A DNA stretch of 10,847 nt, taken from contig DGHF01000102.1 of NCBI GenBank assembly GCA_002392545.1, forward strand, positions 1-10,847. Reading direction: 5' to 3'. Positions 6,199-10,847 of the stretch are shown here, one piece after another (positions within the stretch are counted from its first letter, which is position 1; each line of letters starts with the position of its first letter). The stretch comes from Ruminococcus sp. UBA3855. GTDB lineage: Bacteria > Bacillota > Clostridia > Oscillospirales > Ruminococcaceae. The notes beneath the pieces are model-generated. The model did no database searches. It was not told the DNA's origin and saw nothing but the letters and a program-made list of their open reading frames with translations. The translations under genes were made by a program, and so were the position numbers.

Positions 6199-7170
6199 TT
6201 ATCGATAACTTCCATACTTCATGTGAAATGCTTTTTTATCCTCATACATTGCACGGTCTGCACGCTTGAATACCAGTTCAATGGTGCTGTCGTCCGATGC
6301 GTAATCCGCAGTACCAACAGAAGCCGAATATCGCTGCCATGGTTCTTGCTCTGTGTTTTCAAAAGCTTCTGTATAGGCTTTACGGAGTTTTTCCACATAC
6401 TCTTTGCGATGAGTATAGTCACTGCCTTGCAGAATGGCTACAAACTCGTCCCCACCAATCCGAAACACTGGGGAATGCTTGAAAGTCTCGCAGATTAAAT
6501 GGCAACAGCCCTTGATATAGAAGTCGCCGTTTTTGTGACCATGCTCATCATTTACCTTTTTCAGATTGTTCATATCTACCATTACGATTGCAAATTCTAC
6601 AGTTCCCTCAGTAACAGCAGCGTTCAGTTCCTCCAGCTTTTGGACATATGCCGCCTTGCTGCCGACACCAGTCAAAGCATCACGGTATGCTTCCTGACTA
6701 ATTTTTCCAATCTGCATATCTCTTTCACGAATATCCAGCTCTGCCTGTTCCTTATCCTTCTGGAGAACAGACAAGCTGTTCAAATAGTCGATAATATTCG
6801 TCTGCATGGTATGAATTTCCTGATAAATATCTTGTATTTCGTCATTGCTGCGAATGTCAAGCTGTATTACGCCAGCCGTTTCATAGTCACGAATGAGCTC
6901 GTCATTCGTTTCCTCCTCAGCCTGACTGAGAACTTTCTGATATGTATCAGTGGATACTTCCTCACGCAATACAGCAAGAAAATTACTGTCGAGCATAGAG
7001 GCAAAATTTTCCGCAGTGCTGAGTGTGGTGGATTTGTAAAAGCGGTCAATCTGACTGGCACTTATGCTGTAGGAAATAACAGCTGTACCGATTACTGCCG
7101 TAAGAAGGATGAGACATATAAACAAGTACATCTTTTTTCCAATTGTAAATCTGCCCCTGAGTTTCTTCAT
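6199..7170 (-). CDS. GGDEF diguanylate cyclase with an apparently deleted sensor region
   Basis: The 323-residue protein starts at ATG 7168-7170, with GGAGG 7 bases upstream. Residues 13-36 are a membrane helix after a basic N-terminus. Residues 37-96 look like the start of an extracellular sensor. Residues 101-140 (VIQLDIRSNDEIQDIY and on) look like the second half of a HAMP linker with a coiled coil. The cyclase domain (about 158-323) has DALTGVGSK (164-172), metal ligand D199, NNLKKVNDEHGH and an intact RIGGDEF (237-243), so c-di-GMP synthesis is plausible. The RxxD inhibitory site is absent (FKHS there). No second membrane helix exists, although relatives of this type carry a longer sensor, a second helix and a full HAMP. 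As read, a single helix would leave the catalytic domain outside the cell unless topology is inverted. The cyclase call is firm; activity in vivo is doubtful. Confidence 0.88.
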   Translation of the reverse strand: MKKLRGRFTIGKKMYLFICLILLTAVIGTAVISYSISASQIDRFYKSTTLSTAENFASMLDSNFLAVLREEVSTDTYQKVLSQAEEETNDELIRDYETAGVIQLDIRSNDEIQDIYQEIHTMQTNIIDYLNSLSVLQKDKEQAELDIRERDMQIGKISQEAYRDALTGVGSKAAYVQKLEELNAAVTEGTVEFAIVMVDMNNLKKVNDEHGHKNGDFYIKGCCHLICETFKHSPVFRIGGDEFVAILQGSDYTHRKEYVEKLRKAYTEAFENTEQEPWQRYSASVGTADYASDDSTIELVFKRADRAMYEDKKAFHMKYGSYR

Positions 7171-7222
7171 AGTAATACCTCCGATAAAAATTTGTGATAT
7201 ATCAATACTTTTTTCATAACAC

Positions 7223-7251
7223 TTGACAAATTTGTCCGGATGGAGTATAAT
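7223..7251 (+). promoter_or_regulatory. Perfect consensus housekeeping promoter for the AraC-family gene
   Basis: TTGACA at 7223-7228 and TATAAT at 7246-7251 are separated by exactly 17 bases. The start codon at 7294 is preceded by AAAGGAG (7278-7284). This is the second promoter in the window that matches all 12 consensus positions. Confidence 0.85.
7225..7236. promoter_or_regulatory. Putative operator: 12-base perfect palindrome over the -35 box
   Basis: GACAAATTTGTC is a perfect palindrome covering four of the six -35 bases of the AraC-family gene's promoter. It also lies in the divergent intergenic region upstream of the diguanylate cyclase gene, where the minus strand reads TTGTCA. A dimeric repressor or self-control could act here; the binding protein is unknown. 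Confidence 0.4.
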
Positions 7252-7293
7252 ATTAGTTAGCTATCGCAAACCTGTAGAAAGGAGTATATACTG

Positions 7294-8298
7294 ATGAAAC
7301 CAATTCAGAAATTAAAAGAACCTGTCCGCATTTTGTCAGAAAGTGAGAATGAAATCATGTATCTTGCCGAAAACGACACAGGCACAATGGAAATGACAGA
7401 ATACAAAGTCTTTCAGGGGATTCATTTAATTTACAGAGATGTGCATATGTTGCATTATGAATACCCCTCATCGGAGAAGCAAAACCTGTTAGAAATCAAT
7501 CACTGTCGGGAAGGGCGGTATGAACACCGGATAGGCAGGCAGTACTATTATCTTTCGTCTGGTGATTTGTCAGTAAGCAGGAGCAACGAAAACGGCATAG
7601 AAGCGTATTATCCGACGAGCCATTATCATGGAATATCCATTATCATTGACCCAAGCACCGCACCGGAATGCCTGTCCTGTTTTCTGGATGACGTGAATGT
7701 AAGACCTACAGCCCTGATGGAAAAATTCTGTCACAATGCGGAATGTTTCATCATTCGTTCCACGGAGAGTTTAGAGCATATTTTTTCCGAGCTTTACACC
7801 GTGCCGGAAAGCATCCGGATGGGGTACATGAAAGTAAAGGTACTGGAGCTGTTGTTATTTCTCAGCGGACTGAACACGGAAATTTCTCAGACCGTTCAAC
7901 ACAGCTGTCCGCCGTCACAGGTTCGGCTTGCAAAGGCAGTCTGTTCGTATGTCTGCGCCCACATGAGTGAACATTTCACCATTGAGCAACTGGCAGTCCA
8001 GTTTCAGGTATCGCCCACGCAGTTGAAAAAGTCATTCCGCAACGTCTACGGAAATTCGCTGTATTCCTATGTCAGAACCCAGAAAATGTTATCCGCTGCC
8101 CGATTATTGCAGGATACCGACCGGACAATTTTGGACATTGCCGGAGAATGCGGTTATGACAACGGCAGTAAATTTTCCAAGGCGTTCCGGTGCGTGATGG
8201 GTGTTTCTCCCAGAGACTTCCGGAATAATAAAAATCTCCCGATTGAAAGTGTCCGAATGGAAAGAAAAAATACATTTGAAGCAGAAAATCCAGTATAA
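7294..8298 (+). CDS. AraC/XylS-family transcriptional regulator
   Basis: The 334-residue protein has AAAGGAG 9 bases before the ATG. Residues about 1-200 form an N-terminal ligand-sensing region with LLEINHCREGRYEH and YYLSSGDLSVS, cupin-like in pattern and typical of one clostridial AraC subgroup. Residues about 215-315 hold the two-HTH DNA-binding domain: FTIEQLAVQFQVSPTQLKKS forms the first HTH, and ILDIAGECGYDNGSKFSKAF with VMGVSPRDFR forms the second and the family signature. It should bind DNA near its own or neighbouring promoters. The DUF2325 and DUF3793 genes follow on the same strand after 155 bases and are the likeliest targets. In related Clostridia such regulators often sit beside metal-uptake genes, so an iron-related role is possible but not shown here. 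The ligand is unknown. Confidence 0.9.
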   Translation: MKPIQKLKEPVRILSESENEIMYLAENDTGTMEMTEYKVFQGIHLIYRDVHMLHYEYPSSEKQNLLEINHCREGRYEHRIGRQYYYLSSGDLSVSRSNENGIEAYYPTSHYHGISIIIDPSTAPECLSCFLDDVNVRPTALMEKFCHNAECFIIRSTESLEHIFSELYTVPESIRMGYMKVKVLELLLFLSGLNTEISQTVQHSCPPSQVRLAKAVCSYVCAHMSEHFTIEQLAVQFQVSPTQLKKSFRNVYGNSLYSYVRTQKMLSAARLLQDTDRTILDIAGECGYDNGSKFSKAFRCVMGVSPRDFRNNKNLPIESVRMERKNTFEAENPV

Positions 8299-8300
8299 TT

Positions 8301-8343
8301 GATTGATTTTTCCTATATTTCGTGATTGATTTTGAAAATATAG
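8301..8343 (+). repeat. AT-rich direct repeat and weak hairpin after the AraC-family gene
   Basis: GATTGATTTT occurs twice, at 8301-8310 and 8324-8333. CTATATTT (8313-8320) can pair with AAATATAG (8336-8343). The stem is all A-T but one pair and no T-run follows directly, so it is not a convincing terminator. T-runs appear further on, at 8362-8368. Confidence 0.3.
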
Positions 8344-8401
8344 AGTGTGTCTGAATGGAGCTTTTTTTATACATTTTGGAGTAGAGCGAACCGCCTTTTT
8401 C

Positions 8402-8410
8402 TGGTATACT
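8402..8410 (+). promoter_or_regulatory. Possible extended -10 promoter of the DUF2325-DUF3793 pair
   Basis: TGGTATACT fits an extended -10 (TGnTATAnT-like); no good -35 box is found at 16-18 bases. CTGGTA at 8401-8406 and TACCAG at 8433-8438 form a spaced inverted repeat around the expected transcript start, a possible operator. The gene's AAAGGA (8439-8444) lies 9 bases before its ATG. Confidence 0.45.
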
Positions 8411-8453
8411 GAAAGTACAGAATGAAACAAATTACCAGAAAGGATTTTAAATT

Positions 8454-8735
8454 ATGAGTATTGTCATAGTAGGCGGTAATGACTGCATGACCCGTCAATA
8501 TAAAGATATCTGCAAATCATACAAATGTCGTGCAAAGGTATTCACACAGATGCACGACGGCTTGAAAGATAAAATTGGTTCTCCGGATTTATTGGTACTG
8601 TTCACCGGAACAGCTTCACATAAAATGATAAAATTAGCTCTGAATTCGACCAAATCGGGCAAAACCACAGTTATCCGCTCACACACCAGCTCCGCCTCTG
8701 CGCTCCGGAACATTCTGGAAGAGCACATTAGCTGA
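8454..8735 (+). CDS. DUF2325 family protein
   Basis: The 93-residue protein is a full-length match by eye to small single-domain DUF2325 proteins. It begins MSIVIVGGNDCMTRQYKDIC, with the hydrophobic strand and GGN turn that open this fold, then AKVFTQM, GLKDKIGSPDLLVLFTGTAS and the C-terminal TTVIRSHTSSASAL. The fold is Rossmann-like and no enzymatic activity is established. It has no signal peptide and should be cytoplasmic. AAAGGA at 8439-8444 supports the start. The next gene begins one base after its stop, so the two are almost certainly co-transcribed and probably translationally coupled. The function is unknown; DUF2325 genes are often found near redox or metal genes in Clostridia. Confidence 0.88.
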   Translation: MSIVIVGGNDCMTRQYKDICKSYKCRAKVFTQMHDGLKDKIGSPDLLVLFTGTASHKMIKLALNSTKSGKTTVIRSHTSSASALRNILEEHIS

Positions 8736-8736
8736 T

Positions 8737-9288
8737 ATGTCAGAGGAAGCAATTATCCGGCATTGTTCCCCCACACTTGCCAACCTGAAAACAGGGAGTA
8801 TGTTCAGCGGGACATTTTCAACCAGAGAGGAATTAAATGGAAATATCCGTGCATGGAACAGCATCCTGCACAAAAAGGGGCTGAGGGTCATCCCTCTGAA
8901 ATATTCCGGTCACAGGGCTTTAATATATGTATATCGCCCTGTCCGGTTGGAGCAGGATTTTCAAGGAAGCCAGTGCAAAGCAATTTTGCAGAAAAGCGGT
9001 TATCCGTGCCACAATTGCAGTCTCTGCATTGCCAAGCTGATGAAAAAACTGCGCACACAGAATGATTTTCCACATGAAATCGGGTTGTTTTTGGGTTATC
9101 CTCCGGAAGACGTGAAAGGCTTCATAGAGCACCATTCAAAAGATTGCAAGTGCGTGGGTTACTGGAAAGTATACGGAGATGTAGAGGAAGCAGAGCGGAA
9201 ATTTGAGGAATATCGCTCCTGCACTGACCGTTACATGAAGAACTGGCATGACGGCATTTCAATGGAACAACTCACCGTCATGAGTTAG
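8737..9288 (+). CDS. DUF3793 family protein
   Basis: The 183-residue protein begins MSEEAIIRHCSPTLANLKTG, the characteristic opening of DUF3793 (HC.PTL..LK.G.LF). It continues with cysteines in GYPCHNCSLC (about residues 88-97) and the C-terminal GYWKVYGDVEEAERKF block followed by YRSCTDRY. The cysteine groups HNCSLC and DCKCVGYW might bind a metal, but this is inference. Its ATG lies one base after the stop of the DUF2325 gene; the upstream GGAAGAG falls inside that gene, which suggests coupled translation. Family members are commonly next to flavodoxin or ferrous-iron transport (feoB) genes; none follows here, because a strong terminator closes the unit. Biochemical function is unknown. Confidence 0.87.
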   Translation: MSEEAIIRHCSPTLANLKTGSMFSGTFSTREELNGNIRAWNSILHKKGLRVIPLKYSGHRALIYVYRPVRLEQDFQGSQCKAILQKSGYPCHNCSLCIAKLMKKLRTQNDFPHEIGLFLGYPPEDVKGFIEHHSKDCKCVGYWKVYGDVEEAERKFEEYRSCTDRYMKNWHDGISMEQLTVMS

Positions 9289-9316
9289 CAATAACTAATT
9301 ACATCAATACAACATC

Positions 9317-9354
9317 ACCAGAGAAACCAGCCTTTTCGGGCTGGTTTTTCTGGT
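9317..9354 (+). terminator. Strong intrinsic terminator after the DUF3793 gene
   Basis: Inner arms AAACCAGCC (9324-9332) and GGCTGGTTT (9339-9347) enclose a 6-base loop. ACCAG/CTGGT plus A-T and G-T pairs extend the stem to 16 pairs (9317-9332 with 9339-9354). The T-run 9345-9349 lies in the 3' arm. It may also help stop the convergent minus-strand gene ending at 9396. Confidence 0.85.
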
Positions 9355-9395
9355 AATGTATGTACCAAACAAGAAGAAACTAATCTCTAAATATC

Positions 9396-9944
9396 TCACA
9401 TTTCACCATTGAGAATTTTACGCTGGCATTCACGGCAAGAATATCTTCCAATATCACCATCGAATACCATCATATTTTCGGAAAATTCACGTCCACAATA
9501 GGCGCACTTATGACGGATTGTATTCTGCTGTGAGCCTCCACTCCCTTTTTTCTTACTGGGAAGCTGGTCGCCAAGAACCCAAATCAAAACCAATATCACC
9601 AAGGCAATGGCAAGAACAAGGAAAAACGGAATCATGACAGAAACAAATAACATCCAAACGAAAAATCCATTCAGGAAAAATGGGCATCTAATAAGATATT
9701 TTGCAAATGACATTTTGTCAGGGTCGTGCCCCTTTTTCAATTCCTTTGCCGCAACAATTCCGTTAATAATGCTGATAACTGCTGCAATCAGAAAAATTTT
9801 GACACTCTCTTCGTCAATTGTTTCCAGCTCCTGATAAATATACACAATCATTGAGCCTTCATCATACAAGAAAAAGCCTGTTATCAAATTGATAATGAAA
9901 CAGATGATTGCTTTCAGCTTGCTGACCTTCTTCTTTTCTTCCAT
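9396..9944 (-). CDS. Unrecognised membrane protein with C-terminal zinc ribbon
   Basis: The 182-residue protein starts at ATG 9942-9944, with AAAGGAG 10 bases upstream. I do not recognise the family. A lysine-rich start (EEKKKVSKLK) precedes about four hydrophobic segments near residues 10-27, 49-65, 86-106 and 107-125. A basic Gly/Ser-rich linker (SKKKGSGGSQQ) follows. Residues about 144-176 hold CAYC and CREC, a CxxC...CxxC zinc ribbon with CGREF, as in small zinc-finger domains of membrane-anchored bacterial proteins. The basic N-terminus and the even number of helices put both ends in the cytoplasm. TATAAT on the minus strand at 9997-9992 is a likely -10; no good -35 is visible. It stands alone between two terminators. 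It could be a stress or envelope protein, but nothing here shows it. Confidence 0.78.
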   Translation of the reverse strand: MEEKKKVSKLKAIICFIINLITGFFLYDEGSMIVYIYQELETIDEESVKIFLIAAVISIINGIVAAKELKKGHDPDKMSFAKYLIRCPFFLNGFFVWMLFVSVMIPFFLVLAIALVILVLIWVLGDQLPSKKKGSGGSQQNTIRHKCAYCGREFSENMMVFDGDIGRYSCRECQRKILNGEM

Positions 9945-9991
9945 AGAATCAAGTCTCCTTTGTTAAAAATTAGATTCAAAATCCAGTTTCT

Positions 9992-9997
9992 ATTATA
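9992..9997 (-). promoter_or_regulatory. Likely -10 box for the zinc-ribbon membrane protein
   Basis: The minus strand reads TATAAT at 9997-9992, 48 bases before the ATG at 9944. The -35 region has no clear match, so an activator or another sigma factor may be needed, or the box is chance. Confidence 0.4.
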
Positions 9998-10079
9998 CTC
10001 ATGATACCAGACATATGGTTGTCCGTTCATATTGAATTTACAAAAAATTTACAAAATAACTGATTTTCAGGAGAATTGC

Positions 10080-10116
10080 AAACAAAAAGAATGCCATGTA
10101 CAAGACACGGCATTCT
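10080..10116 (-). terminator. Intrinsic terminator after the acetylesterase gene
   Basis: Arms 10109-10116 and 10088-10095 pair perfectly (AGAATGCC/GGCATTCT on the minus strand) around a 13-base loop. They are followed in minus-strand direction by TTTTTGTTTG. It lies 16 bases past the stop codon at 10132-10134. Confidence 0.85.
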
Positions 10117-10131
10117 GTCATAGAAGAGAGA

Positions 10132-10847
10132 TTATTTTACTTCTGAAGAAAGCGGAATATTGAGATTCTTCACTGCATTAGCGACCAGTCCGGCAACAGC
10201 ATTTGCACCAGTTTCAGTGAAGTGAGTCATATCAGTAGAACCCTCAACAGCTCCAATCAGATGATACTTGTAGGCGGCATCATATCCGATACTATTATAA
10301 TGATTAACCATGAGGGTATTGAGGTCAATGCAAGGAATATTATATTTGCTGGCAAGGCTCTTGCAGGCATCACAGTAATTGGTATAGCTGTTGACGAATT
10401 GTCCGTTGCTGTAAGCCTTTAAGCCGATAACAGTTGTGACAAGAATCGGAGTTGCACCTTTTTCGAGTGCGCCGTCAATGTATTTAGACATATAATATTC
10501 ATAAGAGCCTTCTGTGGGGTTGTTGACGTTTCCGCATACAGGGGCATAACGTTCCGCATTGGAAGCAGCAGAATCATTGATAGCGAACTGCACCATTAAA
10601 TAGTCACCCTTCTGGATGGTATTCAGGATGGTGTCAAGTCTGCCATTATCATAGAAACTCTTCGAGCTTCTGCCTGCAATCGCCTGATTCGAAACAACAA
10701 TGTTATCAGTGAAATAATTCCCAAGGTAATAGCCCCAGCCCTGTTGTGGTGCATAGCTTGCACGGTAAGTTTGTACAGTGGAATCACCTGCAATATAAAT
10801 TGTAGTCTTAGAGGGCTTTGGCTCTGGTTCTGGTTCAGGTTCAACAT
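10132..10847 (-). CDS. Rhamnogalacturonan acetylesterase-like SGNH hydrolase (CE12 type), N-terminus outside the window
   Basis: The frame is open from the window edge to the TAA at 10134-10132 (238 residues visible). It starts with a Pro-Glu linker (EPEPEPEPKP), then KTTIYIAGDSTVQTY, where GDST carries the nucleophile Ser (codon 10780-10782). NQAIAGRSSKSF is block II. FAINDS is block III with the oxyanion Asn. DMTHFTETGA holds the catalytic Asp and His (codons 10231-10233 and 10222-10224). This order and length fit family 12 carbohydrate esterases, which remove acetyl groups from rhamnogalacturonan in pectin. The linker implies further modules upstream (signal peptide, binding domain or dockerin), so it is probably secreted or cellulosomal; that part is not visible. 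The first residue of block III is A rather than the usual G (AIND instead of GxND). The protein ends without a C-terminal dockerin. Confidence 0.9.
   Translation of the reverse strand, partial: VEPEPEPEPKPSKTTIYIAGDSTVQTYRASYAPQQGWGYYLGNYFTDNIVVSNQAIAGRSSKSFYDNGRLDTILNTIQKGDYLMVQFAINDSAASNAERYAPVCGNVNNPTEGSYEYYMSKYIDGALEKGATPILVTTVIGLKAYSNGQFVNSYTNYCDACKSLASKYNIPCIDLNTLMVNHYNSIGYDAAYKYHLIGAVEGSTDMTHFTETGANAVAGLVANAVKNLNIPLSSEVK

Noticed and set aside
6499..7197. Plus-strand open frame (232 codons) opposite the diguanylate cyclase gene
   Set aside because: The minus strand carries an intact GGDEF domain here; the plus frame is a shadow with no recognisable motif.
8299..8368. Intrinsic terminator after the AraC-family gene
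   Set aside because: The only stem is nearly all A-T with a 15-base loop and is not followed directly by a T-run.
10623..10847. Separate small minus-strand gene next to the acetylesterase
   Set aside because: It is another frame of the same region; the esterase frame continues without a stop to the window edge and carries the GDST motif there.

Overview
The window looks like a chromosomal segment of an anaerobic, plant-fibre-degrading Clostridia, most likely Ruminococcus or a close Oscillospiraceae relative. This rests on moderate-to-low GC, strong AAGGAG/GGAGG ribosome binding sites, consensus -35/-10 promoters, a family 12-type acetylesterase behind a Pro-Glu linker, DUF2325 and DUF3793 genes, and sensor architectures common in that group. 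The assignment is inference.

Layout from left to right. (1) Positions 1-3251, minus strand: one very long open frame with a start codon but no stop in the window. It encodes a LacI-type sugar-binding domain without a DNA-binding head, a GAF-like linker, an intact EAL (cyclic-di-GMP phosphodiesterase) domain and a C-terminal right-handed beta-helix-like repeat region that runs off the edge. (2) Positions 3252-4113: about 860 bases without an intact gene. They hold two decayed minus-strand gene remnants, the C-terminus of a RecD-like helicase and part of a type I restriction specificity subunit (HsdS), plus promoters. (3) Positions 4162-6075, plus strand: a multi-pass membrane protein with a degenerate GGDEF and an intact EAL domain, behind a perfect consensus promoter. 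(4) Positions 6199-7170, minus strand: a GGDEF diguanylate cyclase that appears to have lost its extracellular sensor and second membrane helix. The two genes converge on a shared terminator. (5) Positions 7294-9288, plus strand: an AraC-family regulator behind a perfect consensus promoter with an overlapping palindrome, then a DUF2325 and a DUF3793 gene one base apart, closed by a strong terminator. (6) Positions 9396-9944, minus strand: an unrecognised membrane protein with a C-terminal zinc ribbon. (7) Positions 10132-10847, minus strand: the C-terminal part of a rhamnogalacturonan acetylesterase-like SGNH hydrolase.

How the genes may work together. Regions 1, 3 and 4 form a c-di-GMP neighbourhood with two predicted degrading enzymes and one predicted synthase, each with a different input: cytoplasmic sugar-like ligand, membrane-embedded, and apparently sensor-less. 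The LacI-like input and the nearby pectin-side-chain esterase suggest that c-di-GMP might be tied to carbohydrate sensing, but no shared operon links them. The AraC-DUF2325-DUF3793 group is a separate unit. The most unusual items are the LacI-like/EAL/beta-helix fusion and the internally deleted cyclase. No tRNA, rRNA, CRISPR array, complete insertion sequence or recognisable riboswitch was seen.
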